DNA of 32,281 bases from an uncultured Ruminococcus sp. GTDB lineage: Bacteria > Bacillota > Clostridia > Oscillospirales > Ruminococcaceae. Under the pieces are notes generated by a model. It was given only the letters and a program-made list of their open reading frames with translations, was not told the origin of the DNA and searched no databases. Positions 7,497 to 14,584 of this stretch are shown piece by piece. Position numbers and translations under genes: made by a program. Numbering within the stretch: position 1 is the stretch's first letter; every line of letters starts with the position of its first letter. The stretch spans positions 1 to 32,281 of the forward strand of contig CANPYF010000006.1 in NCBI GenBank assembly GCA_947587925.1. The letters are read 5' to 3'.

Positions 7497-8783
7497 TCAG
7501 ATCTTAGGGGTCCTGAAGATCATATCCTCTCTCTTAGGACCGTTAGAAACCATAGTTATCGGGCAGCCGATATGCTGCTCTACGAAATCTATGTATTTTT
7601 TACAATTTTCGGGAAGCTCGTCATACTCCCTTATGCCGCGTATATCGCACTTCCAGCCGTCAAGCGTTTCGAGAACGGGCTTGCAGCGTTCAAGCTTTCT
7701 TGTGGTGGGGAAGTCGGTGATGACCTCTCCGTCAAGTTCATATCCCACGCATACGGGTATCTTATCCAGATATCCGAGTGCGTCAAGCACGGTGAAGGCA
7801 ACGTCCGTTGTTCCCTGCATACGGCAGCCGTATTTTGAAGCAACGCAGTCGAACCAACCCATTCTGCGGGGTCTGCCCGTTGTCGCGCCGTATTCTCCGC
7901 CGTCACCGCCGCGTTTTCTGAGTTCGTCAGCCTCTTCGCCGAAAATTTCCGAAACGAACGCGCCCGCGCCGACTGCCGAGGAATAAGCCTTGCAGACGGT
8001 AACTATACGTTTTATCTCATAAGGCGGGATACCCGCGCCGACCGCGCCGTAAGCGGCAAGCGTGGAAGACGAGGTTACCATAGGATAGATCCCGTGGTCG
8101 GGGTCTTTGAGCGAACCGAGCTGACCCTCTAAAAGAATATTCTTTCCGTCCTTTATCGCATTATACAGATAAAGCGAAACATCAGCGACATACGGAGCAG
8201 CCATTTCGCGGTACTGCATAAGTGTCTCGAAAAGCTTATTGCGGTCTATCTCGGGTTTATTGTAAAGATATTTAAGCAGCACATTTTTCTGTGCGCATAC
8301 GCTGTCTATCTTTTTCTTTAAATATTCCTCATCAAAAAGTTCCTGCACCTGAAAGCCTATTTTTGCATACTTATCCGAATAGAACGGCGCAATGCCGCTT
8401 TTGGTCGAGCCGAAGCTTGCCTTGCCGAGGCGTTCTTCTTCATATTGGTCAAAAAGCACATGATAGGGCATAACTATCTGCGCCCTGTCGGAGATCATAA
8501 GTTTAGGGGCGGGAACGCCCTTTGAAACGACCTCGTTAAGCTCGTCAAAGAGCTTTGGTATATTCAGCGCAACGCCGTTGCCGATGATATTAACGGTATT
8601 TTCGGAGAAAACGCCCGAAGGCAGCGTATGGAGCGCAAATTTTCCATAATCGTTTACGATCGTGTGACCTGCGTTTGCGCCGCCCTGAAAGCGGATAACG
8701 ATATCCGACTGCTGTGCGAGCATATCGGTGATCTTTCCCTTACCCTCATCGCCCCAGTTAGCGCCTACAATTGCACTTATCAT
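7497..8783 (-). CDS. purA: Adenylosuccinate synthetase
   Basis: This 428-residue protein has the standard length and motifs. The GTP-binding loop is GANWGDEGKGK (residues 7-17), with catalytic Asp12 in it. FQGGANAGHT follows, with the histidine proton donor, then GNGVALN, EGQLGSLKDPDHGIYP and the C-terminal GYELDGEVI and SNGPKRED regions. It joins IMP and aspartate using GTP to give adenylosuccinate, the first committed step to AMP. The usual Gln in the loop (TQWGDEGKGK in E. coli) is Asn9 here. It has its own consensus promoter and probably carries the SCP2 gene on the same transcript. Confidence 0.97.
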   Translation of the reverse strand: MISAIVGANWGDEGKGKITDMLAQQSDIVIRFQGGANAGHTIVNDYGKFALHTLPSGVFSENTVNIIGNGVALNIPKLFDELNEVVSKGVPAPKLMISDRAQIVMPYHVLFDQYEEERLGKASFGSTKSGIAPFYSDKYAKIGFQVQELFDEEYLKKKIDSVCAQKNVLLKYLYNKPEIDRNKLFETLMQYREMAAPYVADVSLYLYNAIKDGKNILLEGQLGSLKDPDHGIYPMVTSSSTLAAYGAVGAGIPPYEIKRIVTVCKAYSSAVGAGAFVSEIFGEEADELRKRGGDGGEYGATTGRPRRMGWFDCVASKYGCRMQGTTDVAFTVLDALGYLDKIPVCVGYELDGEVITDFPTTRKLERCKPVLETLDGWKCDIRGIREYDELPENCKKYIDFVEQHIGCPITMVSNGPKREDMIFRTPKI

Positions 8784-8812
8784 TTTGAAAAATTCATTCC
8801 TTTCATAAGGTA

Positions 8813-8827
8813 TCGGGCATTACCCGA
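8813..8827 (-). other. Small hairpin in the purA leader
   Basis: CCCGA and TCGGG arms (8813-8817 and 8823-8827) with a 5-base loop lie between the purA promoter and start codon. The leader is only about 55 bases and shows no purine riboswitch pattern. Confidence 0.3.
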
Positions 8828-8843
8828 CAGAAATACACTATAT

Positions 8844-8872
8844 AGTTTACCACATTATTGTGAGAATGTCAA
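8844..8872 (-). promoter_or_regulatory. Sigma-A promoter of purA
   Basis: On the minus strand a perfect TTGACA (8867-8872) and TAAACT (8844-8849) are spaced by 17 bases, about 60 bases upstream of the purA ATG. Confidence 0.75.
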
Positions 8873-8900
8873 TAGTCGGGGAAAGGAATTTCAAAAGTTT

Positions 8901-10031
8901 TTACTCGTATTCCTCCCACCACCGCACCTGATAATTCTCAGCTTCGCTGAGCAGCATGGTCTCGCAGAGCTTGGGGGTCGCTGTTTGGATATTTCTTTGT
9001 TTGCAGGCGGCGGCCGAACGTTCGACAGAGTCGTCCCAGCCGTGGTCGGACAGTACGAACGCGCCCCAGTGTATCGGCATGACGAGTTTCGCGCCGAGCG
9101 TCTGCGCAGCCATTGCGCTTTCTTCGGGGAACATATGCCAGTAATGCCAGTTGATGTTATATTGTCCGCAGTCGGGCAAAAACAGATCTACATCTCCGTA
9201 ACGCTTATGTATCTCCTCAAAATGCGCACCGTAGCCGGTATCGCCGCTTTCATAGATCTTATGCTGACCGTCATCAAGCAGCCATGAACAAAAAAGCGTT
9301 GTCTGCTGATTGTCGAGCGCCCTGCCCGTTCTGTGATTTGCGGGAGTACAGTTTATCTTCAGCCCGTCAAGTTCAAAGTTTTCCCACCACGCAAGTTCCG
9401 TTACCTTGCTGTCGTCATCTATCCACCTTTTAATATGCTTTTCAACGCCGAGCGGGACGATATAATGCGCCGTTTTGCCTTCAAGCTGTTTTATCGTCTG
9501 CATATCAAGATGATCGTAATGGTCGTGGGTGATAAGTACAGCGTCGATAGGCGGAAAATCGTCCGCGGTCACGGACGGCTGAGTGAATCTTTGCGGACCT
9601 GCCCACTGAACGGGCGAGGAACGCTCGCTGAAAACGGGGTCTATGAGAATATTTTTCCCGTTCATCTGTATGAGCAGCGAGGAATGACCCAGCCATGTTA
9701 CGGCTGTGTCACCGGGCAGTGACGATTGGATCTTTGTAAAATCGGGTGTTTCTATCGGAAGTTCGTCCGTCGGTACAGTACCCTTTTGGGATACCCTGTT
9801 ATCGGAGGATACGCCCGCCAGTTCCCACTTAGCAGGATAAATAAAATGCTCTCCGTCAAAGTAACCGTCCGCACGTTTTGCATAATCGGCTCGGTCAGCC
9901 TTTGAGGGTCTGCCGCCGAACGCGGGGAACGCTCTCATAAAAATAAACGCAAATATCACAAGCGCGGCAATGACCGCAATTATCCATAACAATATCCTCA
10001 CAGCCTTATATTTTTTTAAAAGACCCTTCAT
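8901..10031 (-). CDS. Membrane-anchored MBL-fold metallo-hydrolase (UlaG/NAPE-PLD-like)
   Basis: The 376-residue protein starts with a basic stretch and one hydrophobic segment at about 12-33, so the catalytic domain is probably held outside the cytoplasmic membrane. The metallo-beta-lactamase fold begins near residue 108 with VTWLGHSSLLIQMNGKNIL. The metal-binding motif THDHYDHLD lies near 166-174, and later ligands are in TPANHRTGR, YESGDTGYG and MPIHWGAF. The long N-terminal lead with an ELP-IETPD segment and the WLGHSS start match the group that contains NAPE-phospholipase D and UlaG lactonase, so a phosphodiester or lactone of a lipid or sugar is a plausible substrate. The true substrate is unknown. 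It has its own consensus promoter overlapping the stop of the MATE gene. Confidence 0.85.
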   Translation of the reverse strand: MKGLLKKYKAVRILLWIIAVIAALVIFAFIFMRAFPAFGGRPSKADRADYAKRADGYFDGEHFIYPAKWELAGVSSDNRVSQKGTVPTDELPIETPDFTKIQSSLPGDTAVTWLGHSSLLIQMNGKNILIDPVFSERSSPVQWAGPQRFTQPSVTADDFPPIDAVLITHDHYDHLDMQTIKQLEGKTAHYIVPLGVEKHIKRWIDDDSKVTELAWWENFELDGLKINCTPANHRTGRALDNQQTTLFCSWLLDDGQHKIYESGDTGYGAHFEEIHKRYGDVDLFLPDCGQYNINWHYWHMFPEESAMAAQTLGAKLVMPIHWGAFVLSDHGWDDSVERSAAACKQRNIQTATPKLCETMLLSEAENYQVRWWEEYE

Positions 10032-10068
10032 TGCACATACCCGCTTTTTATGTTAAATCTATGCTACT

Positions 10069-10097
10069 ATTATAATTTATTTATTTGCAATTGTCAA
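10069..10097 (-). promoter_or_regulatory. Consensus sigma-A promoter of the MBL hydrolase, over the MATE stop codon
   Basis: On the minus strand TTGACA (10092-10097) and TATAAT (10069-10074) are both perfect and 17 bases apart. The MATE stop codon at 10077-10079 lies inside the spacer. The MBL start follows 37 bases after the -10. Confidence 0.8.
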
Positions 10098-11519
10098 CGG
10101 TTTTAAATAAATATTTTCGACCCCCAGTTCCGCGTAAGTCTTTGCTATCAGATACAGCGCGATAATAAATGTAAGAATATCGGATAGCGGCATGGAATAT
10201 AAAATGCCGTCAAGCCCGAAAAATCGCGGCAGTATCAGCGCAAAGCCTACGCCGAATACTATTTCACGCACCATTGACAGCAGAGTGGAAGATACCGCTT
10301 TTCCCATTGCCTGCAAAAATATAAAGCAAGCCTTGTTCACACAGGCAAATATCATCATGCACAGATAAATGCGGAACGCCTTTACGGCAAATTGTGTGTA
10401 GTATATGCTCTCGTTCACCGCGCCGAAGATGTTTATAAGCTGCTTGGGGAATATCTCAACGATAAGCAGCGCTGCCGCGCCTACGGCGGCTTCTGCGGTC
10501 AGCAGTCTTGTAAAAAGCTGTTTTACGCGGTCTTTTCTTCCCAAACCGATATTGAAACCGACAACGGGTATGCAGCCCGCAGCCATGCCGACCACAATTG
10601 AAATAACTATCTGGAAAAATTTCATTACTATGCCGACTACCGCCATGGGTATCTGCGCGTATTGCTCCTGACCGAAAAACGGATCGAGTGCGCTGTATTT
10701 TCTTATCATGTTATTTATCGCAGCCATAGCGGCGACCAGTGAGATCTGCGAGAGAAAGCTCGTTATTCCCAACGCAAGCGTTTTGCGGCAGATATGTCCG
10801 TCGGGCTTAAAGTCAGCCTTTGAAGGCTTTATTATTTTCATATTAGCCGCATAGACGGCGGCAAGCAGGGCGGTCACCGCCTGTCCGATAACGGTAGCGG
10901 CTGCCGCGCCTTTCATACCCCATTCAAAAGCAAATATAAATATGGGGTCGAGGATAATGTTGACGACAGCGCCGGCAAGCGTAGATGCCATTGCAAAACG
11001 CGGGCTTCCGTCGGCGCGAATTATTGGATTCAAAGCCTGCCCGAACATATAAAACGGTATGCCGAGCGTGATATAAAAGAAATAATCCTTTGAATAACTA
11101 AACGTCTCGGCGTTGACCGTTCCGCCGAACATAGCGATTATCCTATCGCTGAATATCAGGTAGACGGCACTCAGCAGTATACTGCTGACTATTACCATGA
11201 CAATGGAATTTGCCGCACTTTTCTTTGCCGTTTCGGGCTTACCCTGCCCGAGGCTCAGGCTGACGAACGCACAGCAGCCGTCCCCTATCATAACAGCGAT
11301 AGCGAGCGCTATCACCGTGAGCGGGAATACCACGGTATTTGCCGCGTTTCCGTAAGAACCGAGATAGGAAGCGTTAGCGATAAATATCTGATCGACAATG
11401 TTATACAGCGCACCCACCAGCAGCGAGATGATACACGGGACGGAATATTTCAGCATCAGCCTGCCCACACGCTCTTCGCCAAGAAGTTTATCCGCTCTTT
11501 TTTCCATAATTACATACAC
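10077..11519 (-). CDS. MATE family multidrug/sodium antiporter
   Basis: A 480-residue polytopic membrane protein with about 12 hydrophobic segments in two related halves. The N-terminal pattern (LLGEERVGRLMLKYSVPCIISLL, then YNIVDQIFIA and FPLTVIALAIAVMIGDG) is typical of the DinF/NorM-like MATE group in Clostridia. These carriers expel cationic drugs or metabolites in exchange for sodium ions or protons. The start at 11519 has AAAGGGTG directly upstream; a second in-frame ATG lies four codons later at 11507. The gene has its own promoter and a leader of about 190 bases with a terminator-like hairpin, suggesting that expression is induced rather than constant. No dedicated regulator gene is adjacent. 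Confidence 0.92.
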   Translation of the reverse strand: MYVIMEKRADKLLGEERVGRLMLKYSVPCIISLLVGALYNIVDQIFIANASYLGSYGNAANTVVFPLTVIALAIAVMIGDGCCAFVSLSLGQGKPETAKKSAANSIVMVIVSSILLSAVYLIFSDRIIAMFGGTVNAETFSYSKDYFFYITLGIPFYMFGQALNPIIRADGSPRFAMASTLAGAVVNIILDPIFIFAFEWGMKGAAAATVIGQAVTALLAAVYAANMKIIKPSKADFKPDGHICRKTLALGITSFLSQISLVAAMAAINNMIRKYSALDPFFGQEQYAQIPMAVVGIVMKFFQIVISIVVGMAAGCIPVVGFNIGLGRKDRVKQLFTRLLTAEAAVGAAALLIVEIFPKQLINIFGAVNESIYYTQFAVKAFRIYLCMMIFACVNKACFIFLQAMGKAVSSTLLSMVREIVFGVGFALILPRFFGLDGILYSMPLSDILTFIIALYLIAKTYAELGVENIYLKPLTIANK

Positions 11520-11523
11520 CCTT

Positions 11524-11640
11524 TCATAAAAAAGTGCAGCCCAAAGCCGCGGGGCGGGCTCTGATGTTTGTTTGAGCTTTTACGTTTGCTCGCCCGCCCT
11601 CGAAATTCGCCTTTGGCGAATTTCCCAAACGTTTGTTCAC
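11524..11640 (-). CDS. Possible 38-codon leader peptide of the MATE gene
   Basis: A GTG-initiated open frame fills the leader between the terminator-like hairpin and the MATE gene. It ends with TGA just 4 bases before the MATE ATG. The predicted peptide is basic (NKRLGNSPKANFEGGRA near its start). There is no clear ribosome site before the GTG, so this may be chance. It spans two strong inverted repeats (11602-11624 and 11552-11599), which would suit ribosome-controlled folding. Low confidence. Confidence 0.2.
   Translation of the reverse strand: MNKRLGNSPKANFEGGRANVKAQTNIRARPAALGCTFL
11552..11599 (-). repeat. Inverted repeat pair in the MATE leader
   Basis: GGGCGGGC (11552-11559) and GCCCGCCC (11592-11599) are perfect complements enclosing 32 bases. 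A second perfect hairpin lies just upstream on the transcript. Confidence 0.55.
11602..11624 (-). repeat. Perfect 10-bp hairpin in the MATE leader
   Basis: GAAATTCGCC (11602-11611) and GGCGAATTTC (11615-11624) are exact complements around a TTT loop. No T run follows in the direction of MATE transcription. Confidence 0.6.
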
Positions 11641-11653
11641 CGACTTTTTGCTG

Positions 11654-11709
11654 AAAAAAATAAACGTGCAGCCCTCAACCGGATTTACGCAGTTGAAAAG
11701 CTACACGTT
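11654..11709 (-). terminator. Terminator-like hairpin at the 5' end of the MATE leader (putative attenuator)
   Basis: In transcript sense AACGTGTAGC (11709-11700) pairs with GCTGCACGTT (11672-11663) with one G-U pair. An inner helix forms TCAAC with GTTGA, and seven T lie at 11660-11654. It begins within about 15 bases of the promoter -10 and far upstream of the gene, the arrangement of an attenuator. The 3' arm GGGCTGCAC recurs at 11542-11534, again followed by six T, directly before the MATE start. Confidence 0.6.
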
Positions 11710-11717
11710 GTATTAAT

Positions 11718-11746
11718 ATTATAACCCGAACAGGCAAAAAAATCAA
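11718..11746 (-). promoter_or_regulatory. Sigma-A promoter of the MATE gene
   Basis: On the minus strand TTGATT (11741-11746) and TATAAT (11718-11723) are 17 bases apart, directly before the attenuator-like hairpin. The leader to the MATE ATG is then about 190 bases. Confidence 0.75.
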
Positions 11747-11845
11747 GTGGTGATTCTGACGGTTTTAAAAATTTTTATTTCTTGCTATTTTGGACAGTTT
11801 GATGAAAAAGGGAGCTGTACCCTTTCAAAAATGATCCCCGCGCAG

Positions 11846-11874
11846 TTGCATTCTTCCCCAAAATGTGATATAAT
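11846..11874 (+). promoter_or_regulatory. Sigma-A promoter of the hybrid kinase gene
   Basis: TTGCAT (11846-11851) and TATAAT (11869-11874) are 17 bases apart, 43 bases before the ATG. A GAGGGAG ribosome site precedes the start. Confidence 0.7.
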
Positions 11875-11917
11875 GTATAATGGGTGGATACATAAACACC
11901 AATGAGGGAGAATTTAT

Positions 11918-14506
11918 ATGTCGGATAAAATAAAAAAGAATGTAAGATCTGATAAGACGCTGACCGCTACTTGGATAGTTATAGCTGTTATCGCCGCACT
12001 GCTTATTACCGGTTATATCGGCATAGATACGGCACTGCGCAACCGTGCTTTCAGGCGTATGGAAGAGTGCGTAAAGACTATTACCGAAGAGGTGGAGGTC
12101 AAGATCAAGCGCGACAGTCAGATACTTAACGCTACTGCCGAAATGCTTTCGCAGTTGGACGATTTTAATATAGATACCGCTTCGCAGGTCATGAAAACTA
12201 ACGATATCCTTATGGAGACCATGCAGGTGCGCGTGCTTTTGCCGGATAATACTCTGCTTTCTCCCGACGGCACTACACAGGCTGTCCCGCTGTCGGATAT
12301 GTCATTTGAAAAGGAAGCCGCACTGGGCGAGCATATTTCCGAACGCTGCGAAAATATCTTTACCGGCGTTCCCATACTGCGGCATTATGTGCCTATAGTC
12401 CATAACGGGGAGACTATCGCTCTGCTTTACGGCGTCACCGACTTGGGAGAACTGCCCGACAGCATCAACAATCAGGTCATCTTTGACGCTTCGGCAAGCG
12501 TTTATATAATAGATACCCGCAACGGCGATTTTATCCTCGATACCTTCCCGGGACATAATGAGCTTGGAAATATAAAGGATCACGCTTCGGACAAATATCC
12601 GCGCGAAACTAAGGGAAAACTAAGCTGGGAGGATTGCACCGACGATATTGTCGCACACGGAACGGGCTATGTGGTTTTCCGTACGGCTAAGACAAGCGGC
12701 TGGGATTATATGTACTACAGCCCTATGGATATAAGCGAATGGTCGATAGCCGTTGAGATACCCGAAAGCGTAGCTTTTGAAAGCGTTTTCCGCACGCGTC
12801 AGATATACTTTATTTTGGGTATAGCTATGGCTTGCGTTATTTTCATCTATTACATTTGCGTAAGGAAAAATGCAAAGCAGATGACCGAACAGGCGGTAAA
12901 GCAGGCAGTGCTTTCCGAAAAGCTCCGCAAGGCGGAAGCCGCCGACCGCGCAAAAAGCATTTTCCTGTCAAATATGTCGCACGATATAAGAACGCCCATG
13001 AACGCGATAATAGGTTATACGACGCTTGTTCAGACCTGTCTTGACGACCGCGAAAAGACCGAGGAGTATTTAAGAAAAATACTTTCTTCGGGCAATCATA
13101 TGCTCTCTCTTGTAAATGATGTGCTCGACATGAGCCGTATCGAATCGGGCAAGCTGAATATCGAGGAAAAGGACTGCTCTATCTCGGATATTTTCAGGGA
13201 TATGCGCAATATCATACAAGCACAGATGCAGTCCAAACAGCTTAATTTTTACATGGATACCATAGACGTTATCAACGAGGATATCTGCTGTGACAAGCTC
13301 CATGTAAATCAGGTGCTGCTCAATCTGCTGTCAAACGCCATAAAATTTACCCCCTCGGGCGGAACGGTCGCGCTGACCGTTCGTCAGAAACCGGGCGCAC
13401 CGACCGGTTACGGCGCATACGAGATCCGCGTTAAGGATACGGGTATCGGAATGAGCAAGGAATTTATCGAGCATATTTTTGAACCGTTTGAACGCGAACG
13501 CAACACCACCGCCAGTGGTATCCAAGGCACGGGGCTGGGCATGGCGATAACCAAAAATATCATTGACGCAATGGGCGGTACAATAACCGTTGAGTCGGAG
13601 CAGGGAAAGGGTACGGAATTTATCATTGAACTGGAATTCAAGCTGTTGACCGGATCGAAAAAATCCGAGGAGATCAAGGAACTTAAAGGGCTGCGTGCGC
13701 TTATTGCCGACGACAGCTTTGTCACCTGCGACAGCGTTTCAAAAATGCTTCATCAGATAGGAATGTACGCCGACTGGGTACTGCACGGAAAAGAAGCGGT
13801 ACTGCACGCAAAACAGGCGCATGAAATGGGCGAGGATTACCATGCGTATATAATAGACTGGCTGCTGCCCGACCTTAACGGTCTTGAGGTAGTCCGTCAG
13901 ATACGCGGCATAATCGGCGAAAATACCCCGATAATAATAATCACCGCCTACGACTGGACTCAGATAGAGGACGAAGCTAAAAGCGCGGGCGTCACGGCAT
14001 TTTGCAGCAAGCCGATATTCCTTTCGGAACTTCGGGATATACTTATCGCAGCGGCAAAGGAATTTCAGCCGTTCGAGCATGAGCCCGAAAAACAGCCCGA
14101 GGTCACTGACAAAAAGCGTCTGCTGCTCGTGGAGGACAACGAGCTCAACCGCGAAATTGCCGAGGAACTTTTATCCGCAAGCGGATTTGAGATAGACAAA
14201 GCCGAAAACGGCAGCATTGCCGTTGAAAAGGTGAAAAACTCCGAATACGGCTATTATTCGCTGATACTCATGGACATACAAATGCCCGTGATGAACGGCT
14301 ATGAAGCCGCAAAGGCTATCCGCGCGTTAGATGACAAGCAGCTTTCCTCGATACCGATAGTTGCCATGACCGCAAACGCCTTTGAGGAGGATAAACAGCA
14401 GGCACTCGAAAGCGGCATGAACGCCCATGTCGCAAAGCCGTTTGATATCAACGAACTTACCGAGCTGATAGGGGAGATATTGAAGAAAGGCGAGGAAGAT
14501 CAATAA
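11918..14506 (+). CDS. Hybrid sensor histidine kinase with two receiver domains
   Basis: The 862-residue protein has an N-terminal membrane segment (about 18-36), a large extracytoplasmic region of about 250 residues with a Cache-like look, and a second membrane segment (about 294-313). The HisKA domain has His355 in SNMSHDIRTPM. The ATPase domain has LLSNAIKFTPSG, DTGIGMS and GTGLGMAI. Two receiver domains follow. The first starts LIADDS with Asp647 in IIDWLLPDLNG. The second starts LLVEDN with Asp786 in LMDIQMPVMNG. No HPt domain and no DNA-binding output domain are present, so the signal must pass to a separate protein. It stands alone with its own promoter, flanked by minus-strand genes, so its partner and regulated process are unknown. 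Confidence 0.92.
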   Translation: MSDKIKKNVRSDKTLTATWIVIAVIAALLITGYIGIDTALRNRAFRRMEECVKTITEEVEVKIKRDSQILNATAEMLSQLDDFNIDTASQVMKTNDILMETMQVRVLLPDNTLLSPDGTTQAVPLSDMSFEKEAALGEHISERCENIFTGVPILRHYVPIVHNGETIALLYGVTDLGELPDSINNQVIFDASASVYIIDTRNGDFILDTFPGHNELGNIKDHASDKYPRETKGKLSWEDCTDDIVAHGTGYVVFRTAKTSGWDYMYYSPMDISEWSIAVEIPESVAFESVFRTRQIYFILGIAMACVIFIYYICVRKNAKQMTEQAVKQAVLSEKLRKAEAADRAKSIFLSNMSHDIRTPMNAIIGYTTLVQTCLDDREKTEEYLRKILSSGNHMLSLVNDVLDMSRIESGKLNIEEKDCSISDIFRDMRNIIQAQMQSKQLNFYMDTIDVINEDICCDKLHVNQVLLNLLSNAIKFTPSGGTVALTVRQKPGAPTGYGAYEIRVKDTGIGMSKEFIEHIFEPFERERNTTASGIQGTGLGMAITKNIIDAMGGTITVESEQGKGTEFIIELEFKLLTGSKKSEEIKELKGLRALIADDSFVTCDSVSKMLHQIGMYADWVLHGKEAVLHAKQAHEMGEDYHAYIIDWLLPDLNGLEVVRQIRGIIGENTPIIIITAYDWTQIEDEAKSAGVTAFCSKPIFLSELRDILIAAAKEFQPFEHEPEKQPEVTDKKRLLLVEDNELNREIAEELLSASGFEIDKAENGSIAVEKVKNSEYGYYSLILMDIQMPVMNGYEAAKAIRALDDKQLSSIPIVAMTANAFEEDKQQALESGMNAHVAKPFDINELTELIGEILKKGEEDQ

Positions 14507-14528
14507 AAATATTTTTTAAAATATTTTT
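14505..14528 (+). terminator. AT-only hairpin after the hybrid kinase gene
   Basis: AAAAATATTTT (14505-14515) and AAAATATTTTT (14518-14528) are perfect complements starting within the stop codon and ending in five T. It is a weak, all-AT candidate terminator. Confidence 0.4.
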
Positions 14529-14543
14529 GCCGTAAGCTTGCAC

Positions 14544-14576
14544 AAAAACCCCCTTTTCCCATTGAGGAAAAGGGGG
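14544..14576 (-). terminator. Rho-independent terminator of the DUF4353 lipoprotein gene
   Basis: In minus-strand sense an 11-bp perfect stem forms between 14576-14566 and 14559-14549 (five C-G pairs, then A/T and two more C-G). Five T follow at 14548-14544. It lies just after the lipoprotein stop and may also stop the converging kinase transcript. Confidence 0.8.
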
Positions 14577-14584
14577 CGTATTTG

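Noticed and set aside
6980-7507. Plus-strand 175-codon frame after the kinase
   Set aside because: It starts inside the kinase gene in another frame, reads through the palindrome and terminator, and is antisense to the SCP2 gene.
8811-8872. Purine riboswitch in the purA leader
   Set aside because: The leader is only about 60 bases with one 5-bp hairpin, too short for the three-helix purine aptamer.
11524-11746. Known riboswitch (ykkC/guanidine, preQ1, THF or purine class) before MATE
   Set aside because: I could not find the conserved core of any of these classes. It is reported only as an attenuator-like leader.
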